From assembly GCA_030248065.1 (NCBI GenBank), contig JASAMV010003005.1, forward strand, positions 1 through 64,000: 64,000 nucleotides of DNA, read 5' to 3'. Positions within the stretch are counted from its first letter, which is position 1; each line of letters begins with the position of its first letter. This document shows positions 1 through 12,900 of this stretch, piece by piece. The stretch comes from Rhynchonema sp. JSB1_4 (Eukaryota > Nematoda > Chromadorea > Monhysterida > Xyalidae). The notes beneath the pieces were generated by a model. The model was not told where the DNA came from and searched no databases. It saw nothing but the letters and a program-made list of their open reading frames with translations. A program made the translations under genes and the position numbers.

Positions 1-35
1 AATGAAAATTGAAAAAGTCTACAACTGCTCAAGGG

Positions 36-260
36 GTGCAATTTTCGAAACGGTGTAAAGGTCAGTTGGGCGTAAAGGTCGGTGTAAAGTTAGGTCGAAA
101 GCTCGGTCGGCGTAGCTCGGTGTAAAAGTGAAACATTGCCTGTTATTAAAGTTGAATGTTTGAATTTTAAAACGAGGTCTATCACACTGAGCTGTCGGCC
201 TAACTTTCCACCGACCTTTACACCCAACTCGACCTTTACACCGTTTCGAAAATATCACCC
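36..260. mobile_element. Foldback element family F1, copy 1
   Basis: Inverted arms start ATTTTCGAAACGGTGTAAAG and carry internal repeats of GGTGTAAAG. The loop holds TGAAACATT (129-137). Near copies lie at 8671-8895 and 14074-14298. This one sits between the last visible exon of the mosaic gene and the window edge. It is non-autonomous, with no open reading frame of its own. Confidence 0.75.
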
Positions 261-284
261 AAGGTCTAGTTTTAATGGTCCAAC

Positions 285-929
285 CTTCTGCTGTACGGTT
301 GGCCGTATCATCGCTCACCGAGGGCTCAGATGAAGTAGTTACTGAAAAATGGCAATATTCCCTCAAATTGAGCATGTAGTGCCGTTCTCACTGACGTAAC
401 AACGTTTTTACTTTTTTATTTTTGGGCGGACTTAGGTTTGATCCGGAAACCGGAATCCGGAAATATTTCCGGAAACGCATTGTTTTTGCATGTAAATTTC
501 TGCGTTTTTCCGGAAATATTTCCGGAGTCCGGAAATGTTTTGTATTTTTGTATGCAAATTATTTCCGGTTTCCGCATTCCATTTAACCTTAGTTCGCCCT
601 TACGGTTTTGTAATGAAACATCCCAGAAAGAAGGCAACATAAAGTACAAAACCATTTTGACTTTGGCCAACCTTCTGATACGCCGCTAGTGGTCGTTTCA
701 CTGCTCACCGACTGACCGGTTGGCGTAGGTGCTGAAGAATATCAATGTGTTTATTTTTGTAAAAATCAGTAGAAGGACGTGTAGTGCTTGTTTATGGTGA
801 TAACTGCCACTATCTGTTATGAGGAGTTACAACAGAAGAGCACACATAATAATTTTTAGTTGTGTGAACCTTCTGATGCACCACTGTTGGTCACTTCGCC
901 GCTGACCGACTGCCCTGATGCACTGGTCT
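285..929 (-). repeat. Three tandem 20-residue Ser/Thr-rich exons
   Basis: Exons 929-870, 731-672 and 341-285 are 60, 60 and 57 nt, all phase 1-1. Each encodes a version of T-x-x-G-Q-S-V-S-x-E-x-T-x-S-G-x-S-E-G and ends in GAAG before a GTT donor. They look like serial duplications of one linker exon, giving a flexible, probably O-glycosylated stalk whose length can change by whole exons. The gene must continue beyond position 1. Confidence 0.65.
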
Positions 930-3900
930 CTGCAAAATATCAATATTACATCTGTGTAACGATGGAACAATATAAGCCTCATCACTACTGACTATGTACC
1001 TTCAGTCGCATCCGTTGGGCCCGCGCTTGTCGAAGTAGATGCTTGAAGTCGAGGACATTGTGTACAGATCAGTGTAAAGCATTCTTACAAAGCGGAAAAG
1101 CCACCTTACCGACGCATTTCACGGACCGCTGTTCGTCTTGCTTGTCAGTGATGGACAGTGTGCCATTTGTGCACGTCAGTTCTAGTGTTGGACTCGGGGT
1201 GTCAACGTTACGACGGCGTAGCAGATCGATTTCTTCATCTGATAAAAGCCGACTCTCGAGCATACCTACCACGCATCACTGTAGCTTTTCAATTTGCTCA
1301 CTTACTGCTTGTTATTGCGGCTGCAAGAGTAGGTGATGGACTGTCCTCGCCAAATGTAAGGTTCGTGGATGTCCTTTCTTCCCCAGGCGTAGATGACAAT
1401 TCTTTCTCAGTGGTCGATGTGTAACTTTTCTCTGTGTTGATTGTAGTGGCTATGACGACTGTAAATTATTCTTTTAGTGATTGTTCTGATGGTCAACAAG
1501 CTCTGGTAGATTTTTCTGCTGAGCACACCAACCTCCTGTCGCAACAGTGCCATTGGGACAGGACACAGAGTGATTTGAGCCGGATTCAATGTACTCTTTG
1601 TCCTCCGGCCACGGTGTCACACTGTCGTTCTTGCCATTTGATGGTTTCAGGCAGGCTACAAAAGGGTTTTCTTTGCAAACAACGCAATGCGAATACTTTA
1701 CGGAATTGAAAACTGTCTTACCATTACAGGGCTTCAGTTGGCGATTGTTGTCATTTTCGGATGGGTCAGGGTCGACTACTGCATCAGGAGGTGACTCTTC
1801 AACATTTCGAGCCTTTCGTCCCAGGTTATTCTTCGCTTCAGCAACAGTGGTTGCTTGCGCGGTTTCAACTTCGTTGTTTTCGGGGGTCGGGTTGGACTCA
1901 GTCGTCTGTGGAGCTTTGCTGGACTGGACTGTCTCGGTACTAGGTGGTTTAGTCATCGAAAACGGTACCGTTGAACGGGATGCGCGCTCCACAACCAACG
2001 TGCCATTTTTACACATCACGCTTTGCGTGGGGCCGTCCTCTAAAAATTATGATACAGTTCCTTTACGTCGCATGGTGTTGTTGATATATCCACAATTGCC
2101 ACAACCTCCAGTTGTCGTTCCAGCAGCGCACTCGATTGCGAAAGATTCGTCGTTCTTCAGATGTTTTTCTGCCGGCCAGTTTACGTTGTTAGGCAGTGGA
2201 CTTGGTTTGGCACAACCTCAAACCAAGTGTTGCAACTTTTTGGTTGATTTTCATGAATGACAATGTTCACATTATGGATGATAAGTGTCCTTGATGAACT
2301 GTAACATTCAAACCTGTACAAGCGAGGAGACTTTCAGCGGACGAAGTTTCTTTGCTGTCACCACCTTTGTCAACCAGGACCAATTGACCGCCCTTGCATT
2401 TGACTTCTTGCCACGTCTCGCCATCTGTATAATAATGCTAGGAGCGACATGATCATTAGTTTGATAGCATGATAACATTGTTGTTTTGTCTGGCCCTTTT
2501 TGATTCCGAGGAGATTAAGCACGGTGTATACATGACTGCAATCTCCAGGGCAAAAAATGCCGTTGTGCGTCTTACACCAGGTTAACCTTCAGTTGTAGTA
2601 CCATCTTTACAAGTAACATTGACCGTTTTGTTCTCCAGAATATCATGTTCAGGCCATTTGATGTTCGTCAGTGATTGGTCCTTGAAACATTCTGCAACGT
2701 TTGAATGGTTACTTAATTCCGTTTGTTGAAATTCTCTTCTGAGAAACCCCGAAACTGTTGACATCATAACGTACTGGTAGGCGTGGGAGGGGTGATGGCT
2801 GTCTTTGCTGAAACACCAGGGTGAATTGAATCAGTAGCACACATCATTCATGTGAATCAGAAAAGTTACTTTACCGACGCATTCCATAGACTGCTGTTTA
2901 TTTTCGCTGTCAACGACTGATAGGGTGCCATTTGTGCAGGTCAGCTCCAGTGTTGAATCCGAGGTGTCAATGCTACGACGGCGTCGCGGGTAGGTTCCCA
3001 CAGCTGAAGCCGGCCATCACTCAAACACACTACAATACACGTAATAAGTTGCTCTTCAACATGTTCACTTACTGGTTGTTGTTTTGTCCCTAACAGTAGT
3101 TGAGGAAACGTGCTCAACTGTCGTGGATGTGCTTTTTTCCCCAGGCATCGATGAGGTTTCTTTCTCCGTAATCCATGTGGAACTTTCCTCTGCGTTGTTT
3201 GTTTTTGCTGTGACAACTGAAAATTATTTTTTTACTGATGATGCTGACGATGAACAAACTCCAACAGTGTTTTCTCTGGGCTGAGCACACCAACCTTCCG
3301 TTGCAGTCGTGCCATTGGGACAGGACACAGAGTGATTTGAACCTGATTCAATGTACTCTTTGTCCTCCGGCCACGGTGTCACACTGTCGTTCTTGCTGTT
3401 GGATGGTTTCAGGCAGGCTACAAAAGGGTTCACTTTGTAAACAACGCAATGCAAATACTTTAGGGCATTGAAAACTGTCTTACCATTACAGGGCTTCAGT
3501 TGGAGATCGTTTGCATTTTCTGATTGGCCAGGGTCATCTATTGCATTAGAAAGTCCCGCTTCAACACTTCGAGCCTTACGTACTTGGATATCGTTCGGGC
3601 TGGCGGTCTCAGAAACAATGGCTGCTTGAGTTGTGCGAACCTCGCTGTCTTCCTGGTTTGGTTTAGACTCCGTCGCCTGCGAAGCTTTGCTGGACTGGAT
3701 TGTGTCCGCACTGGTTACCGAACTTGGTGCGGTCGTTGACTTGGGTACGGGCTCGACAACCAACTTGCCATTATTGCACTTCACGTGTTGGGTTGAGCCA
3801 TCCGCTGAAAATTTGATTAAAATTTCTTCATTTTTGACATCATTTCAAACATGATGGTGTGACTGAAAAGATCACAACCTCCAGTTGTCGTTCCAGCTGC

Positions 3901-6900
3901 GCACTCGAGTCCGAGAGACTCATCGTTTTTCAGATAGTCCTTGCCCGCTTCCGGCCACTTGACGTTGTTAGGCAGTGAATTTGGTTTAGCACAGCCTGCA
4001 ATCAGAACGTGTGTTTGATGTTCACTAATGAGTCGATGATAGAATTCAACGTTATTGACGATGAATTACTTTAATTAATTCTGAGCCTCGAACCTGTACA
4101 AGCCTGGAGAGTCTTAGCCGACGATCCTTCGCGTTCGCCTCGTTTATCGATTAGAACCAATTGACCACCCTTACATTTAACTGTTTGAGACGTCTCACCA
4201 TCTGCATGATAAAGCAAACAATTTCATAATCAATGATTTTGCAGTGACACAATTTTTGTTTGGCCAGTCTTTAAATTGCGTGGATATAGCAAATTTTCAA
4301 TTTTATTGCCTCATGCATTTTTACAGACTCAACGAACTCCCGCTTGAAGTCGAGTAATACACAGTCAGCAAGCCACGCAGCTGACACGCACAGTTTGTGT
4401 GACTGAAACATTCGAAACGCACACGAGCCAGCTGCGCGGCCTGTTGACCGTGTGTTGAGATTGTTGCCTGCCTCGGCTTCGAACGGGAGCTTCCCTTTCT
4501 TTTCCTGTCTGTAAAAATGCATGAGGCAGCGAAATTGGAAATTTACTACACCAACCTATGGTATGAATCTACCACCTGGTGTACAACAATGTCAAACTGT
4601 TGGTAAGAGCGATAGTTTGGGTAAAAAAACCGTGCAGAACGCGAAAAAGTTCGGAGGTCATTTTTGTGAATTACATTTCGCTGAAGGGACAAAGATAGAT
4701 ACATTTTAGCTGCTCGCAAGCAAGACAGATAGCCGGGAAGGGGCTGCAAAGATAGATAGCTGGGTTTGTCCAGCAGGAAAAAATAGATACTAACCACTTG
4801 GGACTTAGGTATTTGGGACATGCGTCTGTTTTGAAATTTTAAAACAAAAATTATCTAATATATAAATGAATAAGCCCCCCTATGGGTTTATCGGAAGAGG
4901 CTTAATCGAACTTCGCCGGAGTAGTACTCCCACCCCAACTGTACATCACAGCACCATGGGGAACACCATCACTTGCTTCACAAGCTGTTATTCCGCATGA
5001 CATTTGGGGTCTAACCTTCCGTTGTCGTACCATCTTTACAGGTAACATTGACCGTTGTATTCTCCCGAATATCGTCTGCAGGCCATTGAATGTTCGACAG
5101 GGTTTGGTCCTTCGAACATTCTAAAATGTTGGCATTGTTGCAATTCTCTTTGTTGGACATGAGAACCCCTCAAAAAGTATTGATATTGACACGTACCTCC
5201 AGGTGTGGTCGTTGCTGAAACATCAGGATAAGGTTGATTAGCGCAGAGCATTGGTGTGAAACCGAAAGGTCACGTTACCGACGCATTCCATGGGCTGCTG
5301 TTTATCTTCCTTGTCAACGACAGACAGTGTGCCATTTGCGCACGTCAACTCCAGACTTGGGCGAGAGGGGTCAACACTACGACGCCGTGGATAGGTTAGA
5401 TCACCTGTTAAAAGCCGACACACAACGTATTAGTATTAGTATATTAGTTATGCAGAAACACACTGCCGTCACTAAATCACATTGTTAAAGTCCGAACTCC
5501 GCTATCATTGATCATGCCTTCATGATTAATATAGTCAGTTGCCATTGAGTATAACATCGACGAACTTCGCAAAAGTACCGAAAACGATCCACAAACGCAG
5601 CCGATCGGGAACAAAGGAGCGACTTTTTGACGCACATTTTGTGCTTGATAATCAGAATTTCACAAAACAATGCACTGAAGCAGTCGCGTAACTGCGTGTA
5701 AGCAGCAGGATCATGGTAGGTCTGGACAGCGTGTTGGGAAAAGCTTGCCTTGAGAGAGAGAATCTTTCGATTTCGCAATAGAAGGCACGGGTTAGCTCAG
5801 GGTTTCGCCTTAGCCTAAGTTTAAGCCTTGTAGTAAGCCTAAGTCTGAGAAAGAGGGAAGTCAATTTTGAAACTGTGCCAGATTTCTAAAAAATGCGTCA
5901 GGACACGCAAAATGTGGTGCTGCGCATTTATACGAATTGTTTCGTTGCCGCAGCCAGCTGTCTTACCGTAATCTGCTGCGTACACGTGCTGTGCTGCAGT
6001 GCACTAGCGGATCACCCAGGGTTACAGGGGCCTGAAGTCCAAGTGACCCCTGAAGAGGGTACCCACCACTTCGGAGAAAAGAAGGAAAAAGAACCACTAT
6101 ATCGCAGGATTTTCGCTCTAATCTATACTACTAAAACAGGAAGACGTATGTATGTCTGTCTGTATGTATGTATGTCTGTGGCCCCCTCCCTCGGAAGGGC
6201 GGACGGGTCAATTTTCACGGGTAGCTTTGGGTATGCTAAGGGGTCTTCGGGGGGGGGGGGGGCGGGCACGGCACGGGCGCGGCGCTGTAGCCGGGCCGTA
6301 GGCACGGGTCCCGTCTAGTACACTTCAAAGACCGAAAATCGCGCGCTTCGCGTTTCAGATGTATTCATTTTCACGAAATTTATAGCTGTCGCACGTGCAA
6401 AAGGTACAAAAATTTCGCGCGCTGCATGCTCGTATTTTGTGTGGTATTTGGCAAGTCGATTTATTTAAAATCGCCTAATTATAAACAAGTCCCAGATAAA
6501 AACGATTTTTGAAAAAATCAAACATGCACAGATAAATCTAACTTTTGGGATTTGGCCTCCCTTGGCCGAAGGCTGGATCTGTCACTGCTGCAATGCATTA
6601 TTTGTTGAAATTCAAGTCATCAAGGACGCAATATGCGTCAATATTCGGCAGTTTCGTTCCTGATCAGCCATGCTTCTGGATCAATCAACATACTCACTTT
6701 ATACAATATACTCACGTTCACCTTGGGTATTTGCGCCAAAATTAATGTTCTTGACTTCAATGTCGACTCTCGCTATGAACAAGAAACAGGGTCGAAAACT
6801 TGAAAAACAACAGCGCGGCGGCCGGTTTAAGATTGCGCAACGACTCTTGTTCACTTACGGGTTGTTGTTGTAGTTTCAAGCTCAGGTGTTGGGCTTTGTT

Positions 6901-9900
6901 CAGTGGAGGTCGTATATTTACTGTCGGTCGATGGAATTTCTGCTTCAGTAGTTGGTGAGGCGCCTTCCTCTGCGTTGGTTGTGGCAGAAACGACAACTGA
7001 ATTTAAATAATTCCTGTTCTGACAGCAACTTTGTTTGGATTTGCTTGCGCCAACCTTGTTTAGGAACGGTGCCGGCAGGACAGGAAACATTGTGGAGTTC
7101 ACCGGGTTCGATATATTCTTTGTCTGTCGGCCATGGTATTCCACTATTATTCTCTGGTTTGAGGCAGGCTGCAATGTGGCTGCACCACGTATCAATACAT
7201 TGCGAACACTACACGTAAATGCCAACAAACCATCACAAGCTTTCAGCGGGGCATCGGTGGAATCATCTTCGTCATTAACGTTCCGAGCTTTTCGTGCAGT
7301 TTGTAATACCGCATGATTGTCATCCTTGGTGTTTGTCTCGGTTGCGCTTGTTGCTGGGACAATCGCGGGGCCTACAATGATATGGACTGCTTATCAAATG
7401 TGGTGAGTGTGTATCAGTCCTATTCAAGTGCGGTGTGGAGCAGCTAGGCGAGTGGGGCCGACGCCATTCTGTATAAATGTTTCTGCCCTGCCCAACATTT
7501 GTCAGCGCAGTATGATGACACCACGTTGCTTATGCCATTCAGTTTGCGTGCCCTGTGGTGTTGATATTCAATGTTTCAAAAATCGGTGCCCTGGAAGGGT
7601 GACTTGGCAACGTCTGAAACATTGGCTCCAAATGGCGTCAACCTCCTTATAACCCGCTTCAAAGATGGCTCGCCACATTTAACAAGCAGACTACACTAGT
7701 ACAAACTTCGACGGTATTAGCGCAGTATTTAGACACAATCCTATCACCTGTGATATCTTACCGGTAGGGCCAGTAGAAGGACCTGGTTTTGTTGCCGCAT
7801 TCGGTTCACCGATATCTGTTGTTGAATGATTCGCGTTCTCAACGACCAACTTGCCATTTTTGCATTTAACTTTTTGGGTAATGCCGTCAGCTGAGAGTAA
7901 TGTCGTCATTTCTATCAGTCATTGTATGATATTTGTAATTGCGATTAAAGCAGTGTAACCTCCGGTTGTCGTTCCACTCATGCATTTGAGTTCAAGAGAT
8001 TCGCCATTCTCCAAGTAATCTTGCTGCGGCCATTCAACGTTGTTGGGCAGTGGATTTGGCTTGGCGCAACCTGAAGTCACACCGATGCGATTTTAAAGTT
8101 TATTCTTGATGTTGATCAATATTGTACACACGTGAACGATATCAAACTTGGTGATCGGATCGGGTCGGACCTGGCTTGGTCAATGCAATTTTTGCACCAT
8201 CGATATTTGAGATTTTTGTTGTTTTAGGTCATATTTTTGTTCATTTAGGTCTAGGAAGAACTTTTAAGTTGATTTAATTAGGGGCGTCAATAAATGTCTT
8301 AATATCTCCAATGCAAAAATTGCACGTGACCAACGCAGGTCCGATCCTTTCCGATCACCAAGTTTGATGTCATTCGAAGTTTTAGTGAGTTTTTTTAGCT
8401 TGAGTCGTTTGGATGTGAACTGGTCTTCGAACCTGTGCATTCCTGAAGAGCTCCAGCAGGTGGAGGAGCACTGGCTGATATTTCTGCTTGTTCATCGACA
8501 GTACCGACTGCGACCAGCTTACCACCATCACACTTGACTTCTTGAGATGTCTCGCCGTCTGCAACAGCGGGACGAAAAACTGGACCGTCCGTTAATGATC
8601 TGATCATATGATGATTTGCTCCTTGTGGGACGCAGTACCGCACGAAATAATAAACATGAACATTTCATAGAGTGGAATTTTCGAAGCGGTGTAAAGGTCA
8701 GTTGGGCGTAAAGGTCGGTGTAAAGTTCGGTCGAAAGCTCGGTCGGCGTAGCTCGGTGTAAACGTGAAACATTGCCTGTTATTAATGTGGAATGTTTCAA
8801 GTTTACACCGAGGTCTATCACACTGAGCTGTCGACCGAGCTTTCCACCGACCTTTACACCCAACTGACCTTTACACCGTTTCGAAAATATCACCCATAAA
8901 CATGAAAAATGATCTGATCACACCTAGTAAGGTGACGAGACTGAAATACACCAACCAGGTAAGGTCGAACCAGACTTGCATTTCAGCGAATGATTGGCAC
9001 CAGCTCTAATCGGTTCTGTTGGCCAGTCAACGTTGTCGAATACACCATTTGGTTTTACGCATGCTTAAAAATAATTTGTGCGTTTTGTTTCATAATATCA
9101 GAAATCCGAAGACAGAAGCGCCACCAAGCAAACACACCGGTGCAGTCTTTCAGCTGTTTTTTAGCTGCATCAGACGTTGATAGGAATAACTCTCCGTCAA
9201 TGCATTTCACTTTCTTTCGATCTGCATCGCCATCTAGAAAGTGTGCACGATCAATTAAAATACAAGTATTATTCATTCCATTGTTACATTATTAAACAAC
9301 TTGTTCAAAGCCAACGATTTCAACAAGCAACCTTCCATCGCCATTCCATCCTTGCATTCGACATTAACTGTTGAATCGTTGGTTATGTAAGATTGGTTCT
9401 TTGGCCACTCAACACCGTGGAAATTAGGCGATGGTATCTTACATCCTGGAATGTCGTGCAGCTTGTTGGCCAAAGATGCACCATAACGCACATCGCAACG
9501 TTGACGTTTCACATGAACCCTGGAGCACGAAGAAATTAAAAAAAATATATCTCACCAGAGCATGGGGCCGGACTCGCATCTTTGTCATCCATATTGCCAG
9601 TTGTCGCCACTTTCAGCTCTCCGCCGACGCATTTGATCAGCTGTTCGGATTTACCATCTGAATTTCGCAAGTATAGGTAGGTAATGATACATACTGGATT
9701 CTTGCTAATTCACTGCAGAACGAGAACATCGTAGGTTGCGGTGTGCACTTTGCGGGCATCGGAATCGCGTCGAAGACCGAATCTAGGGCCCAACAGCGCT
9801 ATCTTTTGTGCGGCTGTAATTGGTGACATTTCGGAGACAGTGAACTTCACAAGTGCAAGGACTGTTTTCACTTGAATTCCGATAAATAACTTTTACGCTG

Positions 9901-12900
9901 GTCGTGTTTACGGGTGGCCGACAAAATAGCGGTGGAAAAAACAGCAGGGGCGGCTTTTCAAAAACAGCGGCCACTCAAAGAGGTAAGTAATTGGGGAGGC
10001 GTGGGCCAAAGCCAAGGCCTAGTCCCAAGTTTAATCGAAAGCCTAAGCCTAATGTCCAAAATATTAGGTTAAAGGGATGACTAATTGCTAAAAGTACCCT
10101 TTTACGATTTTAACTTGTAGCTGGGATGCGTGCGATCAGAACGCCACCAAGCTAAAATTAATCGGATGAAAATCGGCGAGATCGAAGCGATTGAATCGGT
10201 CCAGCCGAGAACAAAAATAAGGTCGGACCAGCTGCATTTTTATAGAAAATCAGGCAAAAGCTCATGAATTGTTAGATTTTGAGCGAGCGGCTGATGTTGG
10301 AGAAAAGAAAACGAAAATCCCAGCTTGGGGTTTTCTCTAACAGTGACGATTTCTTCCAAAAAAATCATAAATCCTTCAAAATGCTTATTTCGCGATTCTG
10401 AGACCAGTTCTGGAACAGATCAATTTAGCCGTATTGATTTATCTTTTATGAAACTGTACCGATCGATTCCATCGGGGTCCATTCGCAGGTAGATACCGGT
10501 GGTGGACTATATATGTAGTCATCAAAACATTTCTACTTCACGGCCGATCGGCTGAGACAGGAAGTGAAAATTGGTCAGACGGTAAGGTGCTTTGAGGGTA
10601 CGCCTTTGCGCAAGACCAGTGACACAGCAACGTGTCACTGGTCTTGCGTAAAGGCGTGCCCTCAAAGCACCTTACCGTCTGACCAATAACATTGGTATTT
10701 CTTGCTTCAATGCAGCCCTCAAGGCAACCCAGACAAGGAAGTGAAAATGTTTCAATAATAGCGTATAATGACCAAATTGCGAAAGCAAACTAAAGGTAAT
10801 CCACCACCACTGATATTAACCTGCGACTGGGTTCCGATGGAGGAATCGATCGGTACACCTTTGTAAAGGATAAATCAATACGGCTAAATTGATCTGTTCC
10901 AGAACTGGTCTCTTGATAAATGAGGGCTAAGCACATGTCCTTATGAAATTTGCAAAAATCAGGCAACAACACGTGTTATAAGTTATAACTGAGAAGGTTA
11001 TAACACATTAACAATAACACACGTGTTATAAACTGAGAAAGTTATAATACATGAACTTGGTAGTCTTAAGTATATAGCACTTTAAGACCACTGTAACTGT
11101 CCCCTCGATAGTCGAATGGATAAAGCGTCAGACTCACAGCCCAACGATACCGCGCAGGTGACATATCATGACATATCATGATGACGACAGCAGGATCCGT
11201 TGTCGAAACGTGGCAATCTCGTCCCACCGGGCGACTTACCCTGACACAACAGTCCTCATCAGGGCTACCCCCAGTGGCGGGTATAAGAACACAAGAAATT
11301 TTTCGCAAAATGTCACCACACAGCCACAAAAAACATTCAGGGAACAGCCCTATTCAGTTGCAACAAGGAAAACAGGTTCATGAATGGACCTCACCTTCTG
11401 TTGTCGTGCCGTTTTTACAGGAAACGTTGACCGGATCTCCCTCCAAGAGGTCGTCTTGGGGCCATTCTACGTTCGTCAGTGACTCGTCCTTCACACACTC
11501 TGCATTTTTAGTTGAAATGTATTGTTGCTTTGGTTGTTCAATCAATCGAGCTCATTGAAAGATAAACTTCCAGAAAACAGCAGAACCACTAACTGGCTGG
11601 TGTTGTTGTTGCTGGTGTGGTTGTAGTTGACGTAGTCGGCGGTGTAGTTGTTTCTGAATGACAGAAATGGTTTCTTTTTCTTTGCAAAGTGGCGTTTGCA
11701 TTTTTTAGAAGCTGACAGCACTGAGTACAAATAGTAGTCCAATCTAACCGTAGCAGCTTTGAAGTTCCGTTTCATTTCGGTTTACGATCAACTTTCCGAA
11801 ATAACACTGCACCGTTTGACTGTTCTTGCCATCTGAAAGCCATCCAAGCTTCAACGATTTACACGGTTTTGTTTGAATAGCGTTCTGTACTTCAATTAAC
11901 CGGGTGTCTCCGTTCCTGGTGAACATGGGATCTTCGTTTCAATGCCATGTTTGATGGGTTTGTCTTTGTTTGGCCACTCAATGTTCTTGATACCGCTTGG
12001 CTTGGTACATCCTAGTACATATAGAAGTGGTGCAGTCGTTCTCGACATTAACTTTTAAGTTGCAAACGACGCCACAGAAACAGCAGAAAGTAGTGTGCGC
12101 ATTCTGAACCCGTACCTCCATTTGTGCATTTCACAAGTTCGTGGGGTTTGCCGTCGACTATTAAGGTGCCGTTTCTGCATTCCACCGCCTGTGTGAAATT
12201 GCCCGCTGAAAGTCACGCGTTTTGCGTTCACGTAAACCACATAGAAGCCGCTTTCAATCTTGGTCAATAAACTCAGTTAGGGTACTTACATGCGGTTACA
12301 TGGTATTCTTCGCAGTTGACCTCCACCGCGCTGTTGTCCTTGACATACAACTTCTCCGTTGGCCAAACAACGCCGTTCGGGATATTCGGTTTCGGACAAG
12401 CTATGTACAACGGTGAGTGTCAAGGATAATCAAAGCAAGTTAGTCCAAGTCGCAGTTATAAGATGAACAAAAACAACGCTTGGGCAATGGATCCAACCTG
12501 TGCATTCTTTCAGGTTTCCCCCTGTCTTGCCGTTTATCACCAACTTCCCTTCTTTGCACTCCACCTTGTTTTTTTCGATCACGCTCTCTGAAACGCAGCG
12601 AGAAGCTCACAGCTTTTTTGGAATTAATATAAATGAAACATTATGTCACTAACCATTATTTCCGTTGACCATCCTTCCTTTCTTGCATTCCACCTCCACT
12701 TCGTTTCCGACATACTCGATGTCTTTGGGCCAAACTACGGTCGGGGGAATGTTGGACGGTCTGTTGCAGTATTTGCCTGTGATGTTAGATGCTGCTGGTT
12801 GAATGCAGTTGATACAGTGTTCTGCTTTATTTATGCTATAGTAAATTTCTAATTTCGTTGCCTCATACATTTACGGACGCAGGGAAACTCCCGTTCGAAG

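Larger units (their letters stand above)
4094..8070 (-). repeat. Tandem coding block 1 of the mosaic gene
   Basis: Exon order: GCAKP-type first half, KVKC..GKLVVE second half, an extra exon with RKARNV, CLKP-type first half, Thr linker, second half with PRRRSVD, an 18-nt micro-exon (ATTTPG), ECxKD-type first half, KGGQLVL second half. Blocks 2 and 3 repeat this order with high similarity, so the 3' part of the gene grew by tandem duplication. This copy is longer because a hAT-like element (6002-6587) and a foldback element (4285-4549) lie in its introns. Confidence 0.75.

Noticed and set aside
11097..11170. Functional tRNA gene
   Set aside because: Only an A-box-like and D-arm-like part is present; no matching acceptor stem, T arm or B box. 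Treated as a tRNA-derived repeat.
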